The notes: a model not told the origin generated them from the letters alone. Numbered from the stretch's first letter, positions 8,362 through 17,261 are shown. The stretch is DNA of 64,000 nt from an uncultured Megasphaera sp. (GCF_900539295.1 NZ_UQBH01000005.1:41506-105505); one strand, 5' to 3'. Program-made: numbers and translations.

Positions 8362-9636
8362 TTACGGCAAGTGTTTCAATCCTTTGGCACCGATGTCACG
8401 GCGGACTTGCTGGCCGTCAAAGTGGATGCGGTCCACGTTGGCATAAGCCTTATCAATGGCTCCTTTTAGGTCCGGAGCCACAGCCGTTACACCGAGGACA
8501 CGGCCGCCATGGGTCACATAAGCCCCATCCTTTTGGGCTGTTCCCGAATGGAAGACCATGGCATCGTCTCCATCGATGCTGTCGAGGCCGCTGATGACGT
8601 CGCCCTTATGGGACGAAGCAGGATAGCCGGCAGAAGCCATGATGACGCAGCAGGCCGAAGCATTTTTCCAATGCACCATATCCGGCGATAAGGTTCCCTT
8701 CGTGCAGGCATACATAATCTGCGCCAGATCTCCGTCGAGGAGGGGCAGGACAGCCTGGGTTTCCGGGTCGCCGAAGCGGCAGTTGAATTCGACGACTTTT
8801 GGGCCTTTTTCGGTAATCATGAGGCCTGCATAGAGGCAGCCCTGATAGGTAATGCCTTCGGCCTTGAGACCGTCTATGACGGGCCGTAAAATCGTATCTT
8901 CGACGACTTTTTGGATGGCCGGCGTAAAGACCGGAGCCGGGGCATAAGCACCCATGCCGCCCGTATTAGGGCCTTCATCGTTATCAAAGATTCGCTTATG
9001 ATCCTGAGCCGAAATCATGGGCACGATCGTCTTGCCGTCGACAAAGGCCAGAAGGCTTGCTTCTTCACCGACCATGCATTCTTCAATGACGATGCGGCCG
9101 CCGGAAGCTCCGAAAATATGGTCTTCCATCATGGCATTGACGGCGTCAATGGCTTCTTCTTCCGTCTGGGCGACGACGACGCCTTTGCCGGCAGCCAGGC
9201 CGTCGGCTTTAACAACGATAGGTGCGCCTTGTTCATGAATGTAAGCTTTGGCTGCATCGCCGTCCGTAAAGGATTCATAGGCTGCTGTCGGAATCTGATA
9301 TTTCTTCATGAGATTCTTGGCAAAGACCTTGGAGCCTTCCATCTGAGCAGCCGCTTTATTGGGGCCGAATACAGCCAATCCTTTAGCCTGAGCTACATCG
9401 GCCAGACCTTCCGTAAGGGGTACTTCCGGACCGACGACCAGCATGTCAATGCCTTCCGAAACGGCGTAATCGGCAATGCCTTCGAGGTCGGATAAGGAAA
9501 TATCGACACACTTGGCGAGGTCAGCCATGGCTGCACTGCCGGGAATGGCGTACAGGGCATCGACACTCGGGCTCTGAGCCAATTTCCAGGCCAGGGTATG
9601 TTCGCGGCCGCCGCCGCCGATGACTGCTACCTTCAT
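8362..9636 (-). CDS. purD: Phosphoribosylamine-glycine ligase (GAR synthetase)
   Basis: 424 residues, full length. An ATP-grasp enzyme that makes GAR from phosphoribosylamine, glycine and ATP (step 2 of purine synthesis). The N-terminal GGGGREHTLAWKL, the family signature FNCRFGDPETQAVLPLL near residues 280-300, and the FVDGKTIVPMISAQDHKRIF segment are clear. Its ATG shares a base with the purH stop (TAATG), indicating translational coupling. Last gene of the pur operon; an intrinsic terminator follows. Confidence 0.97.
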   Translation of the reverse strand: MKVAVIGGGGREHTLAWKLAQSPSVDALYAIPGSAAMADLAKCVDISLSDLEGIADYAVSEGIDMLVVGPEVPLTEGLADVAQAKGLAVFGPNKAAAQMEGSKVFAKNLMKKYQIPTAAYESFTDGDAAKAYIHEQGAPIVVKADGLAAGKGVVVAQTEEEAIDAVNAMMEDHIFGASGGRIVIEECMVGEEASLLAFVDGKTIVPMISAQDHKRIFDNDEGPNTGGMGAYAPAPVFTPAIQKVVEDTILRPVIDGLKAEGITYQGCLYAGLMITEKGPKVVEFNCRFGDPETQAVLPLLDGDLAQIMYACTKGTLSPDMVHWKNASACCVIMASAGYPASSHKGDVISGLDSIDGDDAMVFHSGTAQKDGAYVTHGGRVLGVTAVAPDLKGAIDKAYANVDRIHFDGQQVRRDIGAKGLKHLP

Positions 9637-10241
9637 TATTTTGCAGCTCCCTTCTCAACCTGTTCTGCCAGATACGCAGCAATAGCCGTATCGTAGACGG
9701 CCGTATGATGAAAGGCTTCCTGCGCCAGTTCCAAGCGGTATTCATCGGAGAAGGCACCGTCTTTTTGGAGGATGGAAATGATTTCGCCATACTTGTCGGG
9801 ATTGGTTACGATGGCAACATATTTGTTGTTCTTCGCCGAAGCTCGGACCATGCAGGGACCGCCGATGTCGATATTTTCAATGGCTTCGGCCAAGGTGACA
9901 TTCGGTTTTGCAATGGTCTGCTGGAAGGGATAGAGGTTGACGACGACCAAGTCGATCGGCGTAATATCGTGGTCTTTCATGGCCTTTACGTGTTCCGGGT
10001 TGTCGCGGACGGCCAGGATGGCACCGTGAATCTTCGGGTTCAGGGTCTTGACGCGGCCGTCCATCATTTCCGGAAAGCCCGTTACGTCCTGAACGGCGAT
10101 GACCGGTACGCCCGCTTCTTTTAACGTACGCATAGTACCGCCCGTCGAAATGATTTCAATACCGAGAGCCGCCAAGGCCTTGCCTAATTCGACGACGCCC
10201 GTTTTATCAGATACACTAATGAGTGCGCGTTTTACCTTCAT
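9636..10241 (-). CDS. purH: IMP cyclohydrolase, stand-alone PurH N-terminal domain
   Basis: 201 residues only. It aligns with the N-terminal MGS-like/IMP cyclohydrolase half of the ~510-residue bifunctional PurH (ALISVSDKTGV, ISTGGTMRTLKEAGV, GFPEMMDGRVKTLNPKIHG, NIDIGGPCMVRASAKNN). The AICAR transformylase half is absent: the gene stops cleanly and purD begins in the stop codon, leaving no room for a frameshifted remainder. This looks like a genuine split gene, with the transformylase expected elsewhere in the genome. It would catalyse only FAICAR to IMP. Confidence 0.95.
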   Translation of the reverse strand: MKVKRALISVSDKTGVVELGKALAALGIEIISTGGTMRTLKEAGVPVIAVQDVTGFPEMMDGRVKTLNPKIHGAILAVRDNPEHVKAMKDHDITPIDLVVVNLYPFQQTIAKPNVTLAEAIENIDIGGPCMVRASAKNNKYVAIVTNPDKYGEIISILQKDGAFSDEYRLELAQEAFHHTAVYDTAIAAYLAEQVEKGAAK

Positions 10242-10254
10242 GCTAACCTTCCTC

Positions 10255-10869
10255 CTATTCCTGAGTTCCCATGACGACGTTGCCGCGAACAGTCAATTTG
10301 TCGTCACAAAAGAGTGCCGCTGCCTTAATGTACGTCGGATGTTCCTTAGTCAGAATCCGAGCCGCCAGCGTATCTTCCGTGTCATCTTCATAGACCGGCA
10401 CGGATGACTGCAGGATAATCGGACCGGCATCCATATCGGGCACGACGAAGTGAACCGTGCAGCCGGCAATCTTGACGCCGGCTTCGATGGCCTGACGCTG
10501 TGCGTGGAGGCCGCGGAAGGACGGCAAGAGGGCCGGATGGATATTGAGCATCTTGTGTTCATAATGGGAAATGAAATCGCCGCTCAAGAGGCGCATGAAG
10601 CCGGCCAGGCAGATGACGTCGACTTCATAGGGCGCAATGGCGTCGAGAATGAATGCTTCAAAAGCTTCTTTCGAATCAAAGGCTTTTCGGTCGGCTAAGA
10701 TGACCGGTACGCCCCATTCCCGTGCCCGGTCCATGACCGGAGCGCCGGGGATATCGCAGACCAGGGCCTTGATATCGGCCTTGATGGTCCCGGCCTCGAC
10801 GGCATCGTGGAGGGCAATGGCATTGGACCCACGGCCCGAGGCAAAAATGACCATCTTCTTCTTAGTCAT
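10255..10869 (-). CDS. purN: Phosphoribosylglycinamide formyltransferase (folate-dependent)
   Basis: 204 residues, full length. It uses 10-formyl-THF to formylate GAR to FGAR (step 3). The catalytic triad region is visible: ICLAGFMRLLSGDF, then MLNIHPALLPSFRGLHAQRQ (N and H), and CTVHFVVPDMDAGPIILQ (D). Its ATG overlaps the purM stop by 8 bp (ATGACTAA), so translation is coupled. Confidence 0.97.
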   Translation of the reverse strand: MTKKKMVIFASGRGSNAIALHDAVEAGTIKADIKALVCDIPGAPVMDRAREWGVPVILADRKAFDSKEAFEAFILDAIAPYEVDVICLAGFMRLLSGDFISHYEHKMLNIHPALLPSFRGLHAQRQAIEAGVKIAGCTVHFVVPDMDAGPIILQSSVPVYEDDTEDTLAARILTKEHPTYIKAAALFCDDKLTVRGNVVMGTQE

Positions 10870-11926
10870 GGAACACGCCTCCCCGCAAGGTGACGGGTAC
10901 GTCCGAATCTACAACCTTGCCGATGACATAAGCTTTTTCATCGCGGTCAGCCAGATTCTTAAGGATGCTGTCGGCATCTTTTTCGTCGACAATCATAATC
11001 ATGCCGATACCCATGTTAAAGGTGCGGTACATTTCTTTGGCATCGACGCCGCCCCACTTCTGGAGAAGCGAGAAAATCGGAAGCTGCGGCCACGACGTGA
11101 CGTCGATATCGACGCCGACGCCTTTTGGCAGGACGCGGGGAATATTTTCATAGAAACCGCCGCCGGTGATGTGAACCATGCCTTTGACGGTGAAGTTTTT
11201 GATGATGGGCAGGCACGGACGCGGATAGAGGCGGGTCGGTGTGAGCAGGCATTCGCCGATGGTCATGCCTAATTCATCGACGTACTGGTCGAGTTTCATC
11301 TGCTGGCGTTCAAAGACGATCTTACGGACCAGAGAGAAACCGTTGGAATGGACTCCTGTCGACGGAAGGCCGATGAGGACGTCGCCGGCCTTGATATTTT
11401 CGCCGGTAATGATCTTATCGCGGTCGACGATGCCGACGCCAAAGCCGGCCAAATCGTAGTCGTCTTTGGCATAGAAGCCGGCCATTTCTGCCGTTTCCCC
11501 GCCGAGGAGAGCGCAGCCCGATTCTGTACAGGCATTGGCAACCCCTTTTACGATGGAGGCGACCTGAACCGGGTCGAGCTTGCCGACGGCGATGTAGTCG
11601 AGGAAGAACAAGGGTTCCGCTCCCTGAACGAGGACGTCATTGATGGACATGGCCACGCAGTCCTGACCTACCGTATCGTGCTTGTCCATCAGGATGGCCA
11701 GCCGCAGTTTCGTGCCGACACCGTCGGTGCCGCTGACGAGAACGGGCTTTTTAATATCGCTGTTCATCAGCGAAAAGAGGCCGCCAAAACCGCCGAGGTC
11801 GCCGAGGACTTCCGGACGGTATGTAGCCTTGACAGAGTCTTTCATCAATTCGACGGCTTTATTGCCTGCGTCGATATCGACACCGGCATCTGCATAGGTC
11901 AATCCTTTATTTGTGTTCGAGAGCAT
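10862..11926 (-). CDS. purM: Phosphoribosylformylglycinamidine cyclo-ligase (AIR synthetase)
   Basis: 354 residues from the ATG at 11926, which has AGGAAGGAG 6 nt upstream; the earlier in-frame ATG at 11944 lies before that site. It closes the imidazole ring of FGAM with ATP to give AIR (step 5). Recognisable PurM segments are LTYADAGVDIDAGN, VSGTDGVGTKLRLAI, LLGGETAEMAGFY and HITGGGFYENIPRVLP. The start lies inside the 3' end of purF (20-bp overlap). Confidence 0.97.
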   Translation of the reverse strand: MLSNTNKGLTYADAGVDIDAGNKAVELMKDSVKATYRPEVLGDLGGFGGLFSLMNSDIKKPVLVSGTDGVGTKLRLAILMDKHDTVGQDCVAMSINDVLVQGAEPLFFLDYIAVGKLDPVQVASIVKGVANACTESGCALLGGETAEMAGFYAKDDYDLAGFGVGIVDRDKIITGENIKAGDVLIGLPSTGVHSNGFSLVRKIVFERQQMKLDQYVDELGMTIGECLLTPTRLYPRPCLPIIKNFTVKGMVHITGGGFYENIPRVLPKGVGVDIDVTSWPQLPIFSLLQKWGGVDAKEMYRTFNMGIGMIMIVDEKDADSILKNLADRDEKAYVIGKVVDSDVPVTLRGGVFHD

Positions 11927-13334
11927 ATTTTTCTCCTTCCTCATTCATCTGCGGCGTATCCGTAGGATAATCATCATTGAAGCAGGCTAAGCACATATCT
12001 TCCTGGGGAATGTGTTCAATGGCCCGGTTGAGGCCGTCGATGGAAATGAAGTGCAGCTTGTCGACGCCGATGTATTTCTGAATCTGTTCGGGGCTGAACG
12101 TCGAAGCGATGAGTTCCTTGCGGACCGACGTGTCGATGCCGTAGAAGCAGGGATATTTAATCGGCGGTGCCGAAACGCACATATAGACTTCCTTGGCGCC
12201 GGCTTCCCGCAGGAGCTTACAGATGATGCCGCTCGTCGTTCCGCGGACGATGGAATCGTCGACCATGACGATGCGCTTGCCCTTTACGACGGACTTGACG
12301 ACGTTGAGTTTCATGCGGACAGCCAGTTCACGCTGTTTCTGGTTCGGCTTGATGAAGGTACGGCCCATGTAGCGGTTCTTGATGAGACCGTGCTTGAACG
12401 GAATTCCCGAAGCCTGAGAGTAGCCGATGGCAGCCGTATTGCCGCTATCGGGAACGGCGATAACGATATCGGCATCGTACTGGGTTTCATTCCACATTTC
12501 ACGACCCATATTTAAGCGGGCCTGATAGACATCCTGGCCGTCGATGACGCTGTCAGGACGGGCAAAATAGATATATTCAAAGGAGCAGATCTGTTTACGC
12601 GGTGCCTTGGCGAAAATCGTCGATTTGACACCGTTTTCATTGATCTGAACAAGTTCGCCGGGATGGACGTCACGGACGAATTTAGCGCCGATGGCGTCGA
12701 GGGCACACGTTTCCGAAGCCAGGACCCAGCCGCCTTCATCGGTCCGGCCGATGCACAAGGGGCGGAAGCCGTAGGGGTCGCGGACGCCGTAGAGAGTATC
12801 CTTGGTCATGAGGACCAACGAGTAGGCACCCTGGATGCGGTTCATGCTTTCCATGATGCGTTCTTCGATGGTGTTTTTCTGGCTGCGGCTGATGAGGTTG
12901 ACGATGATTTCACTATCCATAGTCGTCTGGAAAGCAGCGCCGCTGCGGTCGAGTTCTTCGCGAAGGGCGCGGGTGTTGGTCAGGTTGCCGTTATGGGCCA
13001 GAGCCAACTGTCCCATGGGCGTATAGACGGCCAAGGGCTGAATATTACGAGGATTGTTGGAACCGGTCGTCGAATAGCGGACGTGGCCGATACCGACGGG
13101 GCCTCCTTCTTCTTCCGGTACGCCGTCGGCAAAGACCGTACTGATGAGCCCCATGCCGCGGTAGGTATGGATATCCTGTCCGTCGGTCAAGGCGATGCCG
13201 CCGCTTTCCTGACCGCGGTGCTGCAAGGCAAAGAGCCCCCAATAAACGTAACGGGGGATATCAAGGTGTTTATCATAAATCCCTAAGACGCCACATTCTT
13301 CATGCTGCTTATCCCAAATCGGATCGTAAAACAT
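11907..13334 (-). CDS. purF: Amidophosphoribosyltransferase
   Basis: 475 residues. It converts PRPP and glutamine to phosphoribosylamine, the committed step. A short propeptide-like N-terminus precedes the glutaminase nucleophile Cys (HEECGVLGI, residue about 14), as in class II enzymes with a processed N-terminus. The GHVRYSTTGSNNPRNIQPL and the PRPP-binding motif RIVMVDDSIVRGTTSG are intact. The cysteines late in the protein could ligate an Fe-S cluster as in Bacillus PurF (inference). Confidence 0.97.
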   Translation of the reverse strand: MFYDPIWDKQHEECGVLGIYDKHLDIPRYVYWGLFALQHRGQESGGIALTDGQDIHTYRGMGLISTVFADGVPEEEGGPVGIGHVRYSTTGSNNPRNIQPLAVYTPMGQLALAHNGNLTNTRALREELDRSGAAFQTTMDSEIIVNLISRSQKNTIEERIMESMNRIQGAYSLVLMTKDTLYGVRDPYGFRPLCIGRTDEGGWVLASETCALDAIGAKFVRDVHPGELVQINENGVKSTIFAKAPRKQICSFEYIYFARPDSVIDGQDVYQARLNMGREMWNETQYDADIVIAVPDSGNTAAIGYSQASGIPFKHGLIKNRYMGRTFIKPNQKQRELAVRMKLNVVKSVVKGKRIVMVDDSIVRGTTSGIICKLLREAGAKEVYMCVSAPPIKYPCFYGIDTSVRKELIASTFSPEQIQKYIGVDKLHFISIDGLNRAIEHIPQEDMCLACFNDDYPTDTPQMNEEGEKYALEHK

Positions 13335-13377
13335 GAATTAAACCTCCTGTTATTGAGAAAATAGGACGCGCACACCC

Positions 13378-13872
13378 TTAGAGGGCTTTTACGTCTTCTT
13401 GTAATTTCTTGTTTTTAGCCATGACTTCATTGGCCATGTTTTCGCGATATGCCTTGTATTTCTTAGCTAATTCGGCATCGCTGACGGCGCCGATCTGAAC
13501 GGCCAAGAGGGCCGCATTCTTCGCGCCGTTAATGGCAACAGTGGCAACGGGAATCCCCGACGGCATCTGAACGATGGCCAAGAGGGCATCCATGCCCTGC
13601 AAACTGCCGCTTTCCAAAGGAACGCCGATGACCGGCAGCGTCGTGTAGCTGGCAACGACACCGGGCAAATGAGCTGCCATGCCGGCGCCGACGACAAAGG
13701 CCCGAATACCGCGTTCTTCAGCAGTCGTAACGAATTCACGAACAGCTGCCGGCGTCCGATGAGCCGATGCCAATAAGACTTCATAGTCTACCCCAAATTC
13801 TTTAAAAATAGCTACTGCTTTTTTCATAACGGGAAAATCAGAGTCGCTCCCCATAATTAAAGCTACCTTCAT
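13378..13872 (-). CDS. purE: N5-carboxyaminoimidazole ribonucleotide mutase
   Basis: 164 residues, full length for PurE, which forms CAIR. GSDSDFPVMKKA, LLASAHRTPAAVREFV and GAGMAAHLPGVVASYTTLPV are clear family motifs. First structural gene of the operon; AAGGAGGGG precedes the ATG. No purK or purC is in the window, so the class (PurK-dependent or not) cannot be decided from context. Expression is probably set by the leader attenuator 28 bp upstream. Confidence 0.96.
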   Translation of the reverse strand: MKVALIMGSDSDFPVMKKAVAIFKEFGVDYEVLLASAHRTPAAVREFVTTAEERGIRAFVVGAGMAAHLPGVVASYTTLPVIGVPLESGSLQGMDALLAIVQMPSGIPVATVAINGAKNAALLAVQIGAVSDAELAKKYKAYRENMANEVMAKNKKLQEDVKAL

Positions 13873-13891
13873 CAGAACCCCTCCTTAGGAA

Positions 13892-13927
13892 TAACAAAAC
13901 CCAAAAGTGACAGAAATCACCTTTGGG
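13892..13927 (-). terminator. Leader attenuator (intrinsic terminator) of the purine operon
   Basis: Between the promoter and purE, CCCAAAGGTGA (13917-13927 on the minus strand) pairs with TCACTTTTGGG (13900-13910) around a 6-nt loop, followed by TTTTGTTA. A terminator placed before the first gene, after a leader ORF, is the hallmark of transcription attenuation. The antiterminator is not established. Confidence 0.8.
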
Positions 13928-13935
13928 CTTTTCAG

Positions 13936-13995
13936 TTAGATACACGGAGACTGTTTACAAACGGCATAAAAACCTGTCCATAAACATTTTGTCAT
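13936..13995 (-). CDS. 19-codon leader peptide upstream of purE
   Basis: A short ORF, MTKCLWTGFYAVCKQSPCI, begins 7 nt after a GAGGAG site and ends (TAA) 9 nt before the attenuator hairpin. It has three Cys and one Trp. Its ribosome site GGAGAC (14000-14005) is complementary to GTCTCC near its own end, and TGTTTA is complementary to TAAACA just before that. The RNA can therefore fold into nested helices that would hide the ribosome site. Whether the peptide or the RNA fold is the regulatory part is open. I do not recognise it. Confidence 0.5.
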   Translation of the reverse strand: MTKCLWTGFYAVCKQSPCI

Positions 13996-14039
13996 AGTGC
14001 GTCTCCTCATTGATTAAAATATTTATCAAACACACTTTG

Positions 14040-14068
14040 ATTCTATCAAAAACACACGTGACTGTCAA
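14040..14068 (-). promoter_or_regulatory. Purine operon promoter
   Basis: Minus strand: TTGACA (14063-14068), a 17-bp spacer and TAGAAT (14040-14045), nearly consensus. The implied start near 14033 leaves a leader of about 160 nt before purE. Confidence 0.75.
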
Positions 14069-14159
14069 TGAAAATCCGCCTTTCTATGGCAAGACAGTAT
14101 CCCCCACCAAGGGACTGTGTTACAATGGAATAAAGATGCGATGGAACGGAGGAATACCG

Positions 14160-16691
14160 ATGAATTTAAATGAGAAGCAGCAGCAGGTCGTGAATGAGCT
14201 GTCAGAGTCGATTTTACTCAACGCCCCGGCCGGAACCGGCAAGACCCGGGTCCTGGCAGCCAGGGTTGCCAATATATTGGCCCAAAAGAAGGCCAAGGGC
14301 TCGGAAATCCTATGCCTGACCTTCACCAACCGAGCCTGCAAGGAACTGAAGAACCGCATCATCGACACGGTACCGGAAGAAGGCTTCGCCGTCACGGTAA
14401 AGACCATTCACAGTTTCTGCTACAGCCTCATCAAAGAAGAGACGAAACGGCAGAGCGACCGATACCATGATTTCCTGATCTATGACGACGAAGACTGTAA
14501 ACAACTCCTCGCTTCCATAGACCTTACGAGAACGACACCGCGTCCGGCATTACAGGAACTTCAGACCTTCATCGAATTTGAAAAAAAGAAACGCGTCATC
14601 CCCGGCCTGCGCGATTTCACCAATATTCAGGATGACCTCAAGGGTTGGCTCGCAGACTACGGCGAAGACCTTGTTTGGGAATACGATATCGCCCTTGCCG
14701 ACAACCATGCCATCGATTTTACCGACCTCATTACCGGGGCCTATGAATTTCTCCAAGACGATGCCGTCTGCCGCCGCTGGCGGGAACGGTACCGCTTTAT
14801 CTCAGTCGACGAAATGCAGGATACGAGTGAAGTCGAATATACCGTCATCAGCCGCCTCTTTCCGGGCCGCAACATTCTCCTCTGCGGCGACTACTTCCAA
14901 ACCATTTACGAATGGCGCGGCTCCTATCCTCAATACATTTGGCAAGAGTTTAGAAACGACTATCAGCCTCTGGAAGTTACCTTCACCACCAATTACCGGG
15001 CCACTCAGCTCTTGCTGGAAGCTTCTCAGTCCTTCTTATTCCGCACCTTGGGGAAAGTGACCGTCCAGAGCATCTATACCGAGCCGGGCATTTCGGCCTC
15101 AAAGGATTGCGGCGCCCCCATCGTCCTCCATAAAGCCGGCACCGGGTTCGAGGAAGCCCGCTGGATTTTCCGGGAAATCAAAGCCCTTCCTCCGGAAGAA
15201 CGCCTGAAGGCCTGCATCCTCGTCCGCGACAACCGCCAGGCTAAGCTGATCTGGATGGGCATTACGTCGCATAACCAAAAGTACCCGCAAGACCAGCAGC
15301 TGCCGGTCACCTGCATCGACCAATTCCACCTGTTTAAGCGGCAGGAATGCAAAGACGTCCTGGCTTATCTGCGCCTCGTGCTCAATAAACACGACAACCT
15401 CAGCCTGAAGCGAGTCGTCCAACGCTTCGTCCCCCGCATCGGCCGACGTACCCTGGAAACCATCGAAAGCGATTCCTATCGAAAGGTCGGCCTCATGCTC
15501 AGCGACTTCATCGACCCCCTGTCCCACCAAGGGGGTGACCCTTACGGGCTCCTACTGACGGCACTCGCCGAAGGACGGCTGGTCGTCTTCGACGTCGAAA
15601 GTACAGGCACCGACACGACGCAGGATGAAATCATCCAAATCGCTGCCATCCGCCTCGATGCGAAAGGGCAGCCCATCGATAAGTTCAACACTTATGTAAA
15701 AGCCGGACGATCCGTCGGCACGTCGTACTACGTCCATCACATCAGCGACGAAAAACTGGCCGCTGAAGGGATTCCTCCGAAAGAAGCCCTGACAAAATTC
15801 TTGGCCTTTGCAAAAAATGCCGTCATCGTCGGCCACAACGTCACCTACGACTTATCCATCCTCCAAAGCGAACTGCAGCGCCTGGGAATTTCCGAAAGTG
15901 CCGACTTTCCCTACTACGATACCCTCGACATCTACCGCCGCTTTTACCCCACCTTGCTCAACCATAAGTTAGAGACCTTGAGCCGCCTCTTCCCCAGCGG
16001 CCACAAGCCGACACACGACGCCTTTGACGATATTTTGGCTACAGCCGGGCTCCTGATCCATGCCATAAAGGAAAAGATTCGCCCGACGGAAACAGCCCGC
16101 CGGGCCGCTATGGCCATCTATCTCCCCCTCTTTGCCCCCTTCAGCCGAGAAATGGACGCTTTGCGGCGCTTATCCTATCAGGCACGGCCCACGAAAATGA
16201 TTACGTCCGTCATGAATGACAACGGCGTCAAAGCCTGGTATCAAACACATCGTGACACCTCCGACAGAGACAACCACATCGATCGCTTGGAAAACATCCG
16301 TAAGCTCTACCGCATCGCCAAAGAAACAGACGACGCCGAACAGAATCCGCGCGATGCCCTGACCGAATTTCTCAAGATGACGGCCCTTTCGAACAGCGAG
16401 CTCGACAGCATGCTGGCCAAGGACCCGAAAATACCGATTATCACCATTCACCAAGCCAAAGGCCTTGAATTCGACTACGTCTTTATGGCCAGTTTAGAAG
16501 ACCATGTCTTCCCGACTTATTGGGCCCGTCAAAAAGGGGATATTGAAGAAGAAAAACGCCTCTTTTATGTCGCCATGACGCGAGCAAAAAAGAGGCTGTA
16601 TCTCAGCTGGCACCAAGGATTTGGCCGGCAGAGCTATCTGCCGAGCCGCTTCTTGAATGGTGTCAATCGGGACTATTGTGAAATCAGATAA
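14160..16691 (+). CDS. UvrD/Rep-type helicase with inserted DEDDh 3'-5' exonuclease
   Basis: 843 residues from the ATG at 14160 (CGGAGGA 7 nt upstream); a longer frame from 14010 has no good site. Superfamily 1A helicase motifs flank the protein: Q-motif and Walker A APAGTGKT (Lys28), motif II VDEMQD (Asp217/Glu218), then LEFDYVF and VAMTRAKKRLYLS (motif VI, Arg808). Residues about 473-640 are a complete DnaQ-type exonuclease: FDVEST (Asp478, Glu480), GHNVTYD (Asp564), and HDAFDD (His619, Asp624). It should unwind DNA 3'-5' and trim 3' ends; the cellular role is unknown. It stands alone, divergent from the pur operon. Confidence 0.9.
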   Translation: MNLNEKQQQVVNELSESILLNAPAGTGKTRVLAARVANILAQKKAKGSEILCLTFTNRACKELKNRIIDTVPEEGFAVTVKTIHSFCYSLIKEETKRQSDRYHDFLIYDDEDCKQLLASIDLTRTTPRPALQELQTFIEFEKKKRVIPGLRDFTNIQDDLKGWLADYGEDLVWEYDIALADNHAIDFTDLITGAYEFLQDDAVCRRWRERYRFISVDEMQDTSEVEYTVISRLFPGRNILLCGDYFQTIYEWRGSYPQYIWQEFRNDYQPLEVTFTTNYRATQLLLEASQSFLFRTLGKVTVQSIYTEPGISASKDCGAPIVLHKAGTGFEEARWIFREIKALPPEERLKACILVRDNRQAKLIWMGITSHNQKYPQDQQLPVTCIDQFHLFKRQECKDVLAYLRLVLNKHDNLSLKRVVQRFVPRIGRRTLETIESDSYRKVGLMLSDFIDPLSHQGGDPYGLLLTALAEGRLVVFDVESTGTDTTQDEIIQIAAIRLDAKGQPIDKFNTYVKAGRSVGTSYYVHHISDEKLAAEGIPPKEALTKFLAFAKNAVIVGHNVTYDLSILQSELQRLGISESADFPYYDTLDIYRRFYPTLLNHKLETLSRLFPSGHKPTHDAFDDILATAGLLIHAIKEKIRPTETARRAAMAIYLPLFAPFSREMDALRRLSYQARPTKMITSVMNDNGVKAWYQTHRDTSDRDNHIDRLENIRKLYRIAKETDDAEQNPRDALTEFLKMTALSNSELDSMLAKDPKIPIITIHQAKGLEFDYVFMASLEDHVFPTYWARQKGDIEEEKRLFYVAMTRAKKRLYLSWHQGFGRQSYLPSRFLNGVNRDYCEIR

Positions 16692-17250
16692 GACCGGCCA
16701 TTCCCAGTACCAGGCCCAAGACGCCGGACCCGAGGAGAACCTTGATGACGCCGATGCCTTTACGGGTTGCCACGATGGCGGCGATGAGGATGACGAGCCC
16801 GCCGCGGCTGAAGGCCAGCCAATCAGAGGGCAGCTCTTCCGTATTCCATAAAGCCAGGAGGATGAAGCTCAGGCTGGCTACGCATATGAGGGCTACGACG
16901 GCCGGACGAAGGCCGTTCAAGATGCCGCGGATCGGTCCGATATCACCGTACTTCAAAAAGATGCGGGCTAAGAAGATGCCCAAGAAAAAGGACGGCGTTA
17001 CAAAGCCCAGCGTCGCTACGACGGCACCGCCAAGACCGGCGATGCGGGTGCCGACAAAGGTCGCCGCATTGATGCCGATCGGCCCCGGCGTCATCTGCGA
17101 AATCGTAAAGATATCGACGAATTCACTCATGGTCAGCCAGTGAAAGGTATCGACGACACTGGCCTGAATGAGCGGCATGGATGCATAGCCGCCGCCGACA
17201 CAGAAGATGCCGACCTTAAAAAATTCCCAAAAGAGCAAGGCATAAATCAT
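16684..17250 (-). CDS. Chromate transporter, half-size subunit (ChrA family)
   Basis: 188 residues, one CHR domain. The start ALLFWEFFKVGIFCVGGGYA and MTPGPIGINAATFVG are the conserved CHR motifs, and five or six hydrophobic helices follow. Short-chain CHR proteins work as pairs; the second half is encoded 11 bp upstream. Family members export chromate or take part in anion transport; specificity is unproven. Its stop overlaps the stop of the convergent helicase gene by 8 bp. Confidence 0.92.
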   Translation of the reverse strand: MIYALLFWEFFKVGIFCVGGGYASMPLIQASVVDTFHWLTMSEFVDIFTISQMTPGPIGINAATFVGTRIAGLGGAVVATLGFVTPSFFLGIFLARIFLKYGDIGPIRGILNGLRPAVVALICVASLSFILLALWNTEELPSDWLAFSRGGLVILIAAIVATRKGIGVIKVLLGSGVLGLVLGMAGLI

Positions 17251-17261
17251 GACGGCACCCC

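Noticed and set aside
13892..14033. Known purine, PRPP or ZTP riboswitch before purE
   Set aside because: None of their conserved cores is visible in the leader.
14010..14159. 50-residue N-terminal extension of the helicase
   Set aside because: No ribosome site, and the GGAGG-preceded ATG at 14160 starts the family's Q-motif directly.
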